Shown here: piece by piece, positions 50,093-59,386 of the stretch
Position numbering within the stretch: the stretch's first letter is position 1
How the letters are laid out: every line of letters begins with the position of its first letter
Source of the DNA: Streptomyces griseiscabiei
Lineage (GTDB): Bacteria > Actinomycetota > Actinomycetes > Streptomycetales > Streptomycetaceae
Assembly: GCF_020010925.1 (NCBI RefSeq)
Contig: NZ_JAGJBZ010000002.1
Span: 558,001-622,000 of the forward strand
Direction of reading: 5' to 3'
DNA: 64,000 nucleotides
Translations under genes and position numbers: made by a program
The notes under the pieces: generated by a model
Told to the model about the DNA's origin: nothing
The model's input: only the letters and a program-made list of their open reading frames with translations
Database searches by the model: none

Positions 50093-50103
50093 ACGGTTCA
50101 GCC

Positions 50104-50958
50104 ATGCCCGAAGCAGCTTCCGTACAGGCCACCGTCGGCGACAGCGAGTTCGACCGGGACACCGCGGTCACCCGGCGGGGGCCCGGCGTCTACGACATCG
50201 ACCTCTCCGCCGGCTGGACGATCATCGGCGCCGTCAACGGCGGCTACCTCCTGGCCGTCCTCGGCCGCGCCCTCGCCGACGCGCTGCCGCACGACGACCC
50301 GTTCACGATCTCCGCGCACTATCTGACCGCGTCCCAGCCCGGCCCCGCGGTCGTCCGCACCGACGTCGTCCGCACCGGACGGACCCTGTCGACCGGGCAG
50401 GCCTCCCTCTTCCAGTACGACGACGAGGGCCGCGAGATCGAGCGGATACGCGTCCTCGCCTCCTACGGCGACCTCGACTCCCTCCCGGACGACGTCCGGA
50501 CGACGGCGAAGCCGCCCGCGATCCCGCCGGTCGAGCAGTGCTTCGGCCCGCAGGACGCCCCCGGGCCGGTCCCCGGCGGCTCCGCGATCGCCGACCGGCT
50601 GTTCCTGAAGCTCGACCCCGCCACCCTCGGCTGGGCGCTCGGCGCGCCCTCCGGCAAGGGTGAGATGCGCTCCTGGTTCGGACTGGCCGACGGTCGCGAC
50701 GCCGACCCGTTCGCGCTGCTCCTCGCGGTGGACGCGCTGCCGCCGACCGCCTTCGAGATGGGCATCCAGGGCTGGGTCCCGACGGTCGAGCTGACCGTCC
50801 ACGTCCGGTGCCGCCCGGCGCCGGGACCGCTCCGCGTCTCCATCACCACCCGCAACCTCGCCGGCGGCTTCCTGGAGGAGGACGCCGAGGTCTGGGACAG
50901 CGCGGACCGACTGGTCGCCCAGTCCCGCCAACTGGCCCGCGCCAGGCTGTCGGACTGA
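50104..50958 (+). CDS. Acyl-CoA thioesterase-like (double hot-dog) protein
   Basis: A 284-residue protein from ATG 50104. 'GWTIIGAVNGGYLLAVLGRA' matches the first hot-dog helix of TesB/4HBT-3 thioesterases, followed by 'PFTISAHYLTASQPGPAVV' and 'RTGRTLSTGQASLFQYDDEG'. The second half has 'MRSWFGLADGRDADPFALLL', 'ELTVHVRCRPAPGPLRVSI' and a terminal 'LVAQSRQLARARL'. It probably hydrolyses acyl-CoA thioesters; the chain preference cannot be told. Stands alone. Confidence 0.85.
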   Translation: MPEAASVQATVGDSEFDRDTAVTRRGPGVYDIDLSAGWTIIGAVNGGYLLAVLGRALADALPHDDPFTISAHYLTASQPGPAVVRTDVVRTGRTLSTGQASLFQYDDEGREIERIRVLASYGDLDSLPDDVRTTAKPPAIPPVEQCFGPQDAPGPVPGGSAIADRLFLKLDPATLGWALGAPSGKGEMRSWFGLADGRDADPFALLLAVDALPPTAFEMGIQGWVPTVELTVHVRCRPAPGPLRVSITTRNLAGGFLEEDAEVWDSADRLVAQSRQLARARLSD

Positions 50959-51004
50959 GCCGTCAGGGGGTGCGGGTGAGCCGTCAGGCGGTCCGAGCGG
51001 GTCG

Positions 51005-51375
51005 TCAGGCGGTCCGGGGGAGGGGCCGGCGGCCGAGCCAGGCCGCCATCCGGCCGTAGGCGTCGGCTCCCCCGGGGGCGGCCACCGCCGGTGCGAAGCG
51101 GCGCCCCTCGCGCGGCCCGTCCGGGAGGGCGGCCCACGCCGCCGTCGCGAGTACTCGGCCGGCTCCGGGTCGAGCGCGAGCGGCCGCCCCAGGCCCTCGG
51201 AGAGATCCCAGGTGTGCGCCACGATCTCCATCACGTACGCCGACAGCGCGTCCCGCCCGGGGACCTCGCCCCACGGCACCCGCACCGGCCCCGCCATCCG
51301 CTCATCGCTCTTCCAGGCCCTGAGCGCCCGGTTCCGCATCTCCCCGTAGGCGGCCGGCTTCTCGCTGGAGCCGGT
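51005..51375 (-). pseudogene. Decayed TIGR03086-type (maleylpyruvate isomerase/DinB-like) gene remnant
   Basis: On the minus strand one frame reads 'AWKSDERMAGPVRVPWGEVPGR' and 'YVMEIVAHTWDLSEGLGRP', characteristic of the C-terminal half of TIGR03086 family proteins. Near 51155 the match moves to another frame and continues 'ALPDGPREGRRFAPAV' and 'AYGRMAAWLGRRP' to TGA at 51005. The family's N-terminal ~70 residues with the metal-binding helices are absent. So this is a truncated, frameshifted remnant. The rest of 50959-51655 shows no gene. Confidence 0.65.
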
Positions 51376-51655
51376 GGTGCGCGGGTGTCTCCCGGAGGCT
51401 TCCCGCGGTGCCCGGCGCCGACCGCCCGTCCCGGCCGGGACGACCCGCACGGCGGACGCCTCTGTCACGAGCCCGTACCAGAGCCGGGTTGCGGAGAAGG
51501 AGCGAAAGTCCAGGTCGGGAGGGGGGTGTTGGTGATCGCTTTGCCGTTCGCACAGGTTTGGCACAGCGCGAACCCAAGAGAGCCCCAAGCTGCGTTGATT
51601 CGATGCCGCCCACGAACTCCCCCATCGTTCTTCATCGTTCCTGGAGTTGTTTCTC

Positions 51656-52072
51656 ATGCAGCGTGCACGTCTCGTCCCCGCCGTCGCCCTGCTGGCGGCC
51701 GCACCCCTCTTCCTGGTGGCGTGCGGCTCCGGCGACTCGTCCTCCTCCACCTCGGACAACGGCAACTCCGGTCAGCAGACCTGCCAGGCGCCCTCGGGCG
51801 CGCCGTCCGGTGCCCCCTCGGGCGCCCCCTCCGGCCGGCCCTCCGCGAACGGCCAGGCCCCCTCCGGTGCTCCCTCCGGAGCGCCCTCGGGTCAGCCGTC
51901 CGGTGCGCCGAGCGGTGCTCCGGGCGGTGGTGGCCAGAACGGCGGTCCCGGTGGCGGTGGTGGCTGTGGTGGCCCCGGTGGCGGCGGACAGCCGGGGCAG
52001 GGCGGCCAGGCGCCGAGCGGGGCGCCGAGCCAGGAGGCCTCGGCGTCGGCGTCGGCGTCCAAGGAAAGCTGA
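51656..52072 (+). CDS. Lipoprotein with PSGA repeats and Gly-rich region
   Basis: A 138-residue protein from ATG 51656 with TGGAG upstream. Signal peptide with lipobox 'LFLVAC' (Cys23). After a Ser/Asn/Gly stretch come about ten PSGA/PSGQ/PSGR tetrapeptides, a Gly-rich cluster with one Cys, and an Ala-Ser repeat tail ('[12 protein letters not shown]'). No folded domain is evident. Such lipid-anchored low-complexity proteins may extend through the cell wall. Strong terminator 10 bp after the stop. Confidence 0.8.
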   Translation: MQRARLVPAVALLAAAPLFLVACGSGDSSSSTSDNGNSGQQTCQAPSGAPSGAPSGAPSGRPSANGQAPSGAPSGAPSGQPSGAPSGAPGGGGQNGGPGGGGGCGGPGGGGQPGQGGQAPSGAPSQEASASASASKES

Positions 52073-52082
52073 CGGTACGTAC

Positions 52083-52129
52083 ACGGCAGGGAGGGCGCAT
52101 CCGGTGACCGGGTGCGCCCTCCCTGCCGT
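52083..52129. terminator. Bidirectional terminator between lipoprotein and tetR genes
   Basis: A 17-nt arm (52083-52099) is perfectly complementary to 52113-52129, and the 13-nt loop itself contains the palindrome CCGGTGACCGG. It separates convergent genes. Confidence 0.88.
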
Positions 52130-52141
52130 CTGTGCGCCGGT

Positions 52142-52768
52142 TCAGTCCAGCCAGTGCCGACAGCCGATGCTGATGAGCCGCATCCGGCGGCTCGCCAGCC
52201 GGGTCACCCGGAGGCGCTCCTCCGCCGGCCGCTCCCGCGCCTCCAGGAACAGCGAGGCGGTCACCAGCATCTGATCGACGTACAGGCCCGCGAGCATCAG
52301 CCGGTCGTCGTCGGTCCACCCCTCGGTCTCCGGCCGCCGCGCCAGCTCACCGCACACCTCCTCGGCGAACCGCACCAACTGCCCCTGGATCGCGTCCCGC
52401 ACCGGCTGGACCCCGCTGTGCCGTTCGCGCGCGATGAACCGGACGTGCGCGGGGTACGCGTCGACATGGCGGGCGATCAGATCGACGGCGCGCTCGATGA
52501 GTTCGTCGCTGTCGCCCACGGCCGCCATCAGATCCCCGAGCACGGGGTGCAGGCTCCCGAGCACCTCCTCGACCAGCGCCACCCCGAGGTCCGCGGTCGA
52601 CCGGAAGTGCCGGTAGAACGCGGTGGGGGCGACGCCCACGGCCCGGGTGACCTCGCGAAGTCCCAGGCTGCTGAGGCTCTGCTCCTCCAGCAGACCCAAC
52701 GCGGCGTCCATGAGCGCCTGCCGGGTCTTCCGCTTCTGGACCTGCCGGACGCCGAGAGTGTGACTCAT
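52142..52768 (-). CDS. TetR-family transcriptional regulator
   Basis: A 208-residue protein from ATG 52768. N-terminal helix-turn-helix: 'RKTRQALMDAALGLLEEQSL' and 'LGLREVTRAVGVAPTAFYRH'. The C-terminal domain resembles FabR/FasR-type fatty-acid-sensing members ('FIARERHSGVQPVRDAIQ', 'AGLYVDQMLVTASLFLEARE'). Divergent from two small membrane protein genes with paired operator-like sites between, so autoregulation and control of the divergent genes are likely. Confidence 0.9.
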   Translation of the reverse strand: MSHTLGVRQVQKRKTRQALMDAALGLLEEQSLSSLGLREVTRAVGVAPTAFYRHFRSTADLGVALVEEVLGSLHPVLGDLMAAVGDSDELIERAVDLIARHVDAYPAHVRFIARERHSGVQPVRDAIQGQLVRFAEEVCGELARRPETEGWTDDDRLMLAGLYVDQMLVTASLFLEARERPAEERLRVTRLASRRMRLISIGCRHWLD

Positions 52769-52780
52769 GCCATGCAGTTA

Positions 52781-52845
52781 ACAACTGTTCTCCGTAATTG
52801 CAAAGCCGGGCGGCGCGCTAGACTTGGCAGTCAGTGAACAGTTGT
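52781..52845. promoter_or_regulatory. Divergent promoter region with paired TetR operator sites
   Basis: ACAACTGTTC (52781-52790) and its inverted copy GAACAGTTGT (52836-52845) flank the region. On the minus strand TTGCAA, a 17-bp spacer and TAACTG form a promoter whose spacer holds the first site. On the plus strand TAGACT (52820-52825), an 18-bp spacer and TTGTAA (52844 region) hold the second. Binding at both would shut both promoters. Confidence 0.65.
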
Positions 52846-52870
52846 AACCACAACGAGAGGCGAACCCGTC

Positions 52871-53035
52871 ATGCTGTTCCTCGTCGCCGCGCTCCTGCTG
52901 CTGGGTGTCGTCCTGGGCACCGTCGCCCATGTGCCCGTGGCCGTCTCGTCCGCCCTCGCGGCCGGTATCGCCCTCTGGCTCGCGGTCTTCGCGTACCGCG
53001 AGCGTCACGCCCGACGCACCCGCGCCACCGACTGA
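52871..53035 (+). CDS. Small two-helix membrane protein (54 residues)
   Basis: ATG 52871 to TGA 53033-53035. It begins 'MLFLVAALLLLGVVLGTVAH', then 'VPVAVSSALAAGIALWLAVF', and ends with a basic tail 'AYRERHARRTRATD'. Two transmembrane helices and a positively charged cytosolic end. AACGAGAGG at 52853-52861 is the ribosome site. First gene after the TetR operator, so a probable target. No family recognised. Confidence 0.7.
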   Translation: MLFLVAALLLLGVVLGTVAHVPVAVSSALAAGIALWLAVFAYRERHARRTRATD

Positions 53036-53070
53036 CCGTCCCCTCCACCCACTTCGGGAGCAGACCGACC

Positions 53071-53361
53071 ATGCAGCTCACCGCCGCACGTCAGCAGACC
53101 GCAGCGACCACCACCGGCAGCCGCACCCGGGGCCGCGACACCGACGGGATGGCCGTCGCCTCCTTCGTCCTCGGTCTCCTGGGCCTCCTCGTGCTCAACC
53201 TCTTCCTCGGCCCCATCGCCATCGTCCTGGCGGCGGTCGCCCTCAAGCGCGGTACGGCCCGACGGGGCCGCGCCCTCCTCGGCCTCGGCCTGGGCGTCGC
53301 CGACCTCGTGGTGCTCGCCACCCTGATGCAGACCACGAACACGGTGTCCTGGAGCTTCTGA
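53071..53361 (+). CDS. DUF4190-type small membrane protein
   Basis: A 96-residue protein from ATG 53071 (CGGGAGC upstream). After a polar N-terminus come two hydrophobic segments: 'MAVASFVLGLLGLLVLNLFL' continuing to 'IAIVLAAVALKRG', and 'ALLGLGLGVADLVVLATLM', the DUF4190 pattern. Probably transcribed with the preceding small membrane gene, 35 bp away. Function unknown. Confidence 0.8.
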   Translation: MQLTAARQQTAATTTGSRTRGRDTDGMAVASFVLGLLGLLVLNLFLGPIAIVLAAVALKRGTARRGRALLGLGLGVADLVVLATLMQTTNTVSWSF

Positions 53362-53436
53362 GCGCCGGACGGCTTACGGCCAACTCCAGGAGCACCCGAA
53401 GCCGCTCGACCACAGCCCCGTAGAATCGGGCTCACC

Positions 53437-54606
53437 ATGGCTTACCTCGACCACGCGGCGACCACCCCGATGCTCCCCGAGGCGGCAGAGGCCCTGACCG
53501 CCCAGCTGAGCGTCACCGGCAACGCCTCCTCGCTGCACGCCTCCGGCCGCCGAGCGCGGCGCACCGTCGAGGAGGCCCGTGAAACCCTCGCCGAGTCCCT
53601 CGGGGCCCGCCCCAGCGAGGTGGTGTTCACCTCCGGTGGCACCGAGGCCGACAACCTCGCCGTGAAGGGCCTGTACTGGTCCCGCCGCGACGCGGACCCG
53701 GCCCGCACCCGGGTCCTCGCCAGCCCCGTCGAGCACCACGCGGTCCTCGACGCCGTCCACTGGCTCGGGGAACACGAGGGCGCCACCGTCGAGTACCTCC
53801 CGGTCGACCCGTACGGCCGAGTCCACCCCGAAGCGCTCCGCGAGGCCGTCGCCCGCAACCCCGACGATGTCGCCCTGGCCACCGTGATGTGGGCCAACAA
53901 CGAGATCGGCACGATCATGCCGGTCCGCGAACTCGCCGACGTGACGGGGGAGTTCGGCGTCCCGCTGCACGCCGACGCGGTGCAGGCCTTCGGTCAGGTT
54001 CCGGTCGACTTCGGCGCCTCGGGCCTCGCCGCGATGACCGTCTCCGGCCACAAGGTCGGCGGCCCGTACGGCATCGGCGCGCTGCTGCTGGGCCGCGAGT
54101 ACAGCCCCGTGCCCGTGCTGCACGGCGGCGGCCAGGAGCGCCATGTCCGCTCCGGCACCCTCGACGTCCCGGCCGTCGCCTCCTTCGCGGTCGCCGGCCG
54201 GCTCGCCGCCGAGCAGCACGCGTGGTTCGCCCGGGAGATCGGCGCCCTGCGCGACGCGCTCGTCGAGGCGGTCCGCGCGGCCGTACCGGACGCCGTCCTG
54301 GGCGGTGACCCGTCCCCGGGGGGACGCCTCCCGGCCAACGCGCACTTCACCTTCCCCGGCTGCGAGGGCGACTCCCTGCTGCTCCTGCTCGACGCCCAGG
54401 GCATCGAGTGCTCCACGGGCTCCGCCTGCACGGCCGGCGTCGCCCAGCCCAGCCATGTCCTCCTGGCCACGGGCACCGACCCCGACCTGGCCCGCGGCAC
54501 CCTCCGCTTCTCCCTCGGCCACACCTCCACGGAGGCGGACGTCGAGGCGGTCGCCAAGGCGATCGGCCCGGTGGTGGAGCGCGCCCGCAGCGCGGGCCTG
54601 AGCTGA
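53437..54606 (+). CDS. Cysteine desulfurase (NifS/IscS-type)
   Basis: A 389-residue PLP enzyme from ATG 53437. Start '[20 protein letters not shown]', PLP lysine ~206 in '[18 protein letters not shown]', and catalytic Cys in '[19 protein letters not shown]'. It releases sulfur from cysteine as enzyme persulfide. In this genomic neighbourhood, with mnmA 2.6 kb downstream, it most likely provides sulfur for 2-thiouridine in tRNA. The multicopper oxidase and amidase genes between are on the other strand. Confidence 0.95.
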   Translation: MAYLDHAATTPMLPEAAEALTAQLSVTGNASSLHASGRRARRTVEEARETLAESLGARPSEVVFTSGGTEADNLAVKGLYWSRRDADPARTRVLASPVEHHAVLDAVHWLGEHEGATVEYLPVDPYGRVHPEALREAVARNPDDVALATVMWANNEIGTIMPVRELADVTGEFGVPLHADAVQAFGQVPVDFGASGLAAMTVSGHKVGGPYGIGALLLGREYSPVPVLHGGGQERHVRSGTLDVPAVASFAVAGRLAAEQHAWFAREIGALRDALVEAVRAAVPDAVLGGDPSPGGRLPANAHFTFPGCEGDSLLLLLDAQGIECSTGSACTAGVAQPSHVLLATGTDPDLARGTLRFSLGHTSTEADVEAVAKAIGPVVERARSAGLS

Positions 54607-54641
54607 GCGGCCGCACCCGGTCCCCGGCCTGGGTCGTGCCC

Positions 54642-56153
54642 CTAACTCTCCATCACCATCAGGCTGGCCATCATGCCCTCGTCCTCGTGCTGGAGGAGGT
54701 GGCAGTGGAGCATGTACATGTAGGTGTCGTCGGCGAAGTCGGTGAACTCCATGGCGATCTTGATGGAGCCGCCGCCGACCACCTCGTAGGTGTCGAACCA
54801 GCCGAGATCGACGCCGGTCGGCTCCTCGCCGTTGATCTCGATCAGCTGGAACGGCACGTCGTGCAGATGGAACGAGTGCTCCAGCATCGTGTTGTTGGTG
54901 ATCGTCCAGATCTCCTTAGAGCCGAGCGTCGTCATGATCGTCGCCATGGAGTCCATGGTGGTGCCGACCGCCCCGTTGATCGCCATCTCCAGGCCGTCCT
55001 GGTCGAGCGTGATCTCCCGGGCGGTGAAGCCCGAGGTGTCGTACCGCTCGATGGTGTTGAGGGAGGACGGCAGGTCGTCGGGGGTGTCCGAGGCGTCGGG
55101 GGTGACGGTGAGGAAGTCGTACGTTCCGCTGCCGCCCCGGACCCATCCGGTCGTGATGACGGCCTGGAGCGTCACCGCGTCGCTGAGGTCCATCACGAAC
55201 TCGGCGCGCCCGCCCGCGACCAGCCGGATGCTCTTCACCTCGGTGGCCTCGGTGAGATAGCCCTGCTCGGTGGCGACCTGGGTGAGCATGCCGCCGTCGC
55301 CGCGCTGGACGGTGATGATGTCGGAGGGGGAGGCGTTCAGGACCCGGAACCGGGTGCGGGTCCTGGTGGCGGTGAAGGTGAGCGTGGTGTCGTCCACGTT
55401 GGTGCCGTTGCAGAGCACCGGGTAGCTGAGCGTGTTCTGGAGATAGCCGGTCAGGTTGTACTTGATGTCGCCCGCGCTGTCCGTCGCCAGACACTGCAGG
55501 ACGAGCGGGATGTCGTCCACGCCGTACTCGCTCGGCAGCGCCGCGGACGCGTCGGTCTCGTCCTCCACGATGATCAGTCCGGCCAGCCCGTGCACGACCT
55601 GCTCGGCCGTGGTCCCGAGCGCGTGCGGGTGGTACCAGAGCGTCTTGGCCTCGTCGAGGATCTCGAAGGTCGGGGACCAGGTCTCCCCGGCGGCGAAGGC
55701 GTTCTGCGGGCCGCCGTCCATGTCGGGCGGGATGTGCGCGCCGTGGAAGTGGACGCTGGTGTCGGCGTCGAGGTCGTTGGTGATGTTCAGCAGGACCGTG
55801 GAGCCGGTGGTCCACTTCATGGTGGGGCCGAGGTACGACCCGTTGTAGCCGGCGGTGTCGCTGGTGGCGCCGCCGAGCACCTCGTGTGTACCGGTCCGCG
55901 CGGTCAGCGTGAACGTGGTGGTGCCGTCGGAGGTGGTGCCCTCCAGCAGGTCCGGGACGTTCAGCGTGGCGGTGTTGGTCGCGGCGCCCGCCTTGTTGCC
56001 CTTCGCGTCGGTCAGCAGCGAGAACGTCGTCCCGGCCACCGCGACCGCCGCCAGTCCGGCCCCCGCCATCCCGCCGAGGAACGTGCGGCGGTGCAGTCCC
56101 CTGCCCCTGCTCTTGCCCCGGTGGTTGGCCTTGCGCTCCGTGTTGTTCGTCAT
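54642..56153 (-). CDS. Tat-exported multicopper oxidase
   Basis: A 503-residue protein from ATG 56153. Twin-arginine signal 'HRRTFLGGMAGAGLAAVAVA'. Copper ligand motifs in order: 'SVHFHGAHIPPDM', 'LWYHPHALGTTAEQVVHG', 'EHSFHLHDVPFQLIEIN' and 'MYMLHCHLLQHEDEGMM' (T1 site His-Cys-His-Met). Overall layout is that of CotA/bilirubin oxidase or phenoxazinone-synthase-like three-domain laccases. It oxidises phenols or metal ions outside the cell; substrate not determined. Codon use 'GACGAC...' and Asp/Thr-rich surface fit a secreted protein. No copper operator is evident. Confidence 0.9.
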   Translation of the reverse strand: MTNNTERKANHRGKSRGRGLHRRTFLGGMAGAGLAAVAVAGTTFSLLTDAKGNKAGAATNTATLNVPDLLEGTTSDGTTTFTLTARTGTHEVLGGATSDTAGYNGSYLGPTMKWTTGSTVLLNITNDLDADTSVHFHGAHIPPDMDGGPQNAFAAGETWSPTFEILDEAKTLWYHPHALGTTAEQVVHGLAGLIIVEDETDASAALPSEYGVDDIPLVLQCLATDSAGDIKYNLTGYLQNTLSYPVLCNGTNVDDTTLTFTATRTRTRFRVLNASPSDIITVQRGDGGMLTQVATEQGYLTEATEVKSIRLVAGGRAEFVMDLSDAVTLQAVITTGWVRGGSGTYDFLTVTPDASDTPDDLPSSLNTIERYDTSGFTAREITLDQDGLEMAINGAVGTTMDSMATIMTTLGSKEIWTITNNTMLEHSFHLHDVPFQLIEINGEEPTGVDLGWFDTYEVVGGGSIKIAMEFTDFADDTYMYMLHCHLLQHEDEGMMASLMVMES

Positions 56154-56446
56154 GAGCCGGGATGCTCGACCTGAGGGCTGTGTGGGCACTGAGGTGAAAT
56201 TAGGAGAGGACCGAGGGGGCTGTGAGACCGCCCTGAGCTTGCGAATCCCTCAACTCGCCTTGTGGAAGGGAGAGTTGAGGCTGCCGCAGGTCGGGTCCGG
56301 GGTGCGGGACGTATCGGACGGCCGGCCGGCGGGAGACGTCCGTCAGCCCGTGCGGGTGTGATGCGTGCCACATCGCGGCGGGTCTGTGCCGCCGCTGTTC
56401 CGACCCCCTCGCACCTCTGTGACCTGGCTGTCCGTGCCCGTCGGGA
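56154..56446. other. Gap upstream of the multicopper oxidase gene
   Basis: 293 bp without a gene. It is less GC-rich near 56190-56280, contains GTGAAATTAGGAGAGGACC, and must carry the oxidase promoter on the minus strand. No clear hairpin or operator was identified. Confidence 0.4.
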
Positions 56447-57172
56447 TCAGGCGGGGGTCGACTTCTGCGCGGCCGCCGCCTCGCGCACCAGCTTCATGTA
56501 CCGGTCCCAGTCCCAGCCCTCGCCGGGGTCCGTGTGGTCCGTGCCCGGGACCTCGACATGGCCGAGGATGTGCTCGCGGTCGAGCGGGATGTCGTAGCGC
56601 GCGCAGATCCGGGCCGTCAGCCGCGCCGAGGCCTCGTACATCTCGTCCGTGAAGTCCTCGGGCTTCTCCACGAAGCCCTCGTGCTCGATGCCGACACTGC
56701 GCTCGTTGTAGTCGCGGTTGCCCGCGTGGTACGCCACGTCCAACTCGCGGATCATCTGCGTGACATGGCCGTCCTTGCGGACGATGTAGTGCGCCGCCGC
56801 GCCGTGCTGCGGGTCCTGGAAGACCTTCACCGCGCTGGCGAAGCTGCCCTGGGTGACATGGATGATCACCATGTCTATGCCGAAGTCGTCCGGCCGGTCC
56901 GCCAGCCGCCAGTTCGCGTCCGACGCGGCGACCCACTTCGCGCCCGTGTAGTCGACCTCGCCCTCCTTGCGCGGCTTCGACACCCCCGGCACCCGCCACC
57001 ACGCGCGCGTCAGCTCGTCCCGGGCGACCACGGCCGTACCGACGGCCGCCACCGCCGTGCCGATGAGCAGCGCCCGGCGGCCCACGCGCCGGCCCGCGTC
57101 CTGGCCGCCGGAGGCGCTCGCGCCACCCCCGGAGCCGGTCGACCCGTTCTTCGAAGCCCGTCTCGTTCCCAC
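56447..57172 (-). CDS. N-acetylmuramoyl-L-alanine amidase (Amidase_2/PGRP type)
   Basis: A 241-residue protein; GTG 57172 is chosen, with no strong ribosome site upstream. The N-terminus has a Ser/Gly linker and a Tat-like 'RRVGRRALLIGTAVAAVGTA' signal or anchor. The amidase domain shows zinc ligands in 'DMVIIHVTQGSF' and 'ILGHVEVPGTDHTDPGEGWD', with 'HAGNRDYNERSVGIEHEG' between. It cleaves the bond between muramic acid and the stem peptide. Divergent from mnmA with 60 bp between starts. Confidence 0.88.
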   Translation of the reverse strand: MGTRRASKNGSTGSGGGASASGGQDAGRRVGRRALLIGTAVAAVGTAVVARDELTRAWWRVPGVSKPRKEGEVDYTGAKWVAASDANWRLADRPDDFGIDMVIIHVTQGSFASAVKVFQDPQHGAAAHYIVRKDGHVTQMIRELDVAYHAGNRDYNERSVGIEHEGFVEKPEDFTDEMYEASARLTARICARYDIPLDREHILGHVEVPGTDHTDPGEGWDWDRYMKLVREAAAAQKSTPA

Positions 57173-57232
57173 GAGATCGTCAACGGATACTCGCGGGCTC
57201 CGGTTCCCGGCGCCCCTTACCCTTGAAGGGTT

Positions 57233-58363
57233 ATGACTGAGATCCCGCAGCGCTCCCGCCCCCTCCGTGTCCTCGCCGCCATGTCCGGCGGGGTCGACTC
57301 CGCCGTGGCCGCCGCCCGCGCGGCGGAAGCCGGGCACGACGTGACGGGCGTCCATCTGGCGCTCTCCGCGAACCCGCAGTCGTTCCGGACCGGCGCGCGC
57401 GGCTGCTGCACGATCGAGGATTCCCGGGACGCCCGCCGCGCCGCGGACGTCATCGGCATCCCCTTCTACGTGTGGGACCTCGCCGAGCGCTTCCGCGAGG
57501 ACGTCGTCGAGGACTTCGTCGCCGAGTACGAGGCCGGACGCACCCCGAACCCCTGCCTGCGCTGCAACGAGAAGATCAAGTTCGCGGCCCTGCTCGACAA
57601 GGCCCTCGCCCTGGGCTTCGACGCGGTCTGCACGGGCCACTACGCCCAGGTGATCGTGAACCCGGACGGCACACGTGAGCTGCACCGCGCCTCCGACATG
57701 GCCAAGGACCAGTCGTACGTCCTGGGCGTCCTGGACGACCGGCAGCTCGCCCACGCCCTGTTCCCGCTCGGCGACACGGTGACGACGAAGGACGAGATCC
57801 GCGCGGAGGCCGAGCACAGGGGGCTGGCCGTTGCCAAGAAGCCCGACTCCCACGACATCTGCTTCATCGCCGACGGCGACACCCAGGGCTTCCTCGCCCA
57901 CCGCCTCGGCCGCGCCGAGGGCGACATCCTCGACGAGTCCGGCAACGTCCTGGGCACCCACGAGGGCGCCTACGGCTACACCATCGGCCAGCGCAAGGGC
58001 CTGCGCATCGGCACCCCGGCCCCCGACGGCAAGCCGCGCTACGTCCTCGACATCTCCCCGGTCGACAACACGGTCACGGTCGGCCCCGCCGCCTCCCTCG
58101 ACGTGGACGCCCTCACCGCGATCCGCCCCCGCTGGTGCGGCGCCGCCCCCACCGGCCCCGGCACCTACACCGCCCAGCTCCGCGCCCACGGCGGCGAGAC
58201 CGAGGTCCGCGCGGAACTCGTCGACGACACCCTCCAGGTCACCTTCACCGAGCCCGTCCGCGGCGTCGCCCCCGGCCAGGCGATCGTCCTGTACGACGGC
58301 ACGCGCGTCGTCGGCTCGGCGACGATCGCGTCGACCACGCGCGCGCGTGCGGGTGCCGTCTAG
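57233..58363 (+). CDS. mnmA: tRNA-specific 2-thiouridylase
   Basis: A 376-residue protein from ATG 57233 with TTGAAGGG upstream. PP-loop '[20 protein letters not shown]', the nucleophilic Cys in '[18 protein letters not shown]', the second catalytic Cys in '[17 protein letters not shown]', and the C-terminal '[13 protein letters not shown]' motif. It adds sulfur to U34 of Lys, Glu and Gln tRNAs using ATP and a persulfide donor, plausibly the cysteine desulfurase encoded upstream. Conserved context with ligA in Streptomyces. Confidence 0.97.
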   Translation: MTEIPQRSRPLRVLAAMSGGVDSAVAAARAAEAGHDVTGVHLALSANPQSFRTGARGCCTIEDSRDARRAADVIGIPFYVWDLAERFREDVVEDFVAEYEAGRTPNPCLRCNEKIKFAALLDKALALGFDAVCTGHYAQVIVNPDGTRELHRASDMAKDQSYVLGVLDDRQLAHALFPLGDTVTTKDEIRAEAEHRGLAVAKKPDSHDICFIADGDTQGFLAHRLGRAEGDILDESGNVLGTHEGAYGYTIGQRKGLRIGTPAPDGKPRYVLDISPVDNTVTVGPAASLDVDALTAIRPRWCGAAPTGPGTYTAQLRAHGGETEVRAELVDDTLQVTFTEPVRGVAPGQAIVLYDGTRVVGSATIASTTRARAGAV

Positions 58364-58510
58364 CCCCAGGCCCAGGCCCGGGCTCGGGTCCGCGGCCACG
58401 ATCGCCCTCCCCGGGTAGCCGTCCGCGCGTGCGCGGCGCAGGCTGCTTGGTGAGCTTCGAGCTCTTCCAGGAGGCCCTCGACGGGCCGCAGGGGGACGTA
58501 GGAGGTCGCC

Positions 58511-59377
58511 ATGACAGCCACAGATCCGGCAGGACAGGCGGGGAACCCGTCCCGGGGCCCGGCCCCGGACCCGTCGAGGGACCGTCGGAGTCTCAGTCAC
58601 CGGATGCGGTACGCGCTGCGCCATCCCCGGCGCGTGCCCGCGCACGCCCACCGCGTGGCCCGGGACACCTGGCTGCGGCTGCGGCACCGGGATCACATCG
58701 CGTACTACCGGGCCGTGATGGCCGCCGACACCGCGCGCAGCCCGGAGGCCGCCGTCGGGCACAACCCGTCGGTGGAGAAGTGGGAACGCATCGGGCGGAT
58801 GCAGTTCGACTACCTGCTGCGGCACGGTCTGGAGCCGCGGCACCGGATGCTGGAGATCGGCTGCGGGAACCTGCGGGCCGGGCGCCTGTTCATCGACCAC
58901 CTGGACGCCGGGAACTACTACGGCGTCGACATCTCACCGGCCATTCTCATGGAGGCCCAGCGCACCCTCGCGCGAGAGGGTCTGCAATCCAAACTCCCTC
59001 ACCTCGCGCTCGTCGCCGACCTCACGTTCTCCTTCCTGCCCGCCGGGCACTTCGACGTCGTCCACGCGCACAGCGTGTTCTCCCACTCGCCGCCGCACGT
59101 CATCGAGCAGTGCCTCGCGCACGTCGGCCGGGTCCTCGCCCCCGGCGGCTTCTTCGACTTCACCTTCGGCCGTACCGAGGGCCCCGAACACCAGGTGCTG
59201 CACGAGGACTTCTACTACCGGACCGAGACCCTGGTCTCCCTGGCCCGTGAACACGGCCTGTCCGCCCGTCTCATGGAGGACTGGGAGGAACTGCCGCACC
59301 GCCAGTCCAAGATCCGGGTGACCGTGGCGCAGGACGCCGCCGGCGGGCAGGGGTCCGATGTCGGTGGGGCCCCTTAA
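58511..59377 (+). CDS. Class I SAM-dependent methyltransferase
   Basis: A 288-residue protein from ATG 58511, AGGAGG upstream. SAM-binding motif I 'RMLEIGCGNLRAGRLFID', then 'NYYGVDISPAILMEA', 'FDVVHAHSVFSHSPPHVI' and 'RVLAPGGFFDFTF'. The basic N-terminal ~60 residues ('RMRYALRHPRRVPAHAHRVA') precede the fold. Acceptor unknown. 9 bp before the LOG gene, so likely co-transcribed with it. Confidence 0.88.
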   Translation: MTATDPAGQAGNPSRGPAPDPSRDRRSLSHRMRYALRHPRRVPAHAHRVARDTWLRLRHRDHIAYYRAVMAADTARSPEAAVGHNPSVEKWERIGRMQFDYLLRHGLEPRHRMLEIGCGNLRAGRLFIDHLDAGNYYGVDISPAILMEAQRTLAREGLQSKLPHLALVADLTFSFLPAGHFDVVHAHSVFSHSPPHVIEQCLAHVGRVLAPGGFFDFTFGRTEGPEHQVLHEDFYYRTETLVSLAREHGLSARLMEDWEELPHRQSKIRVTVAQDAAGGQGSDVGGAP

Positions 59378-59386
59378 CGTGGGCGT

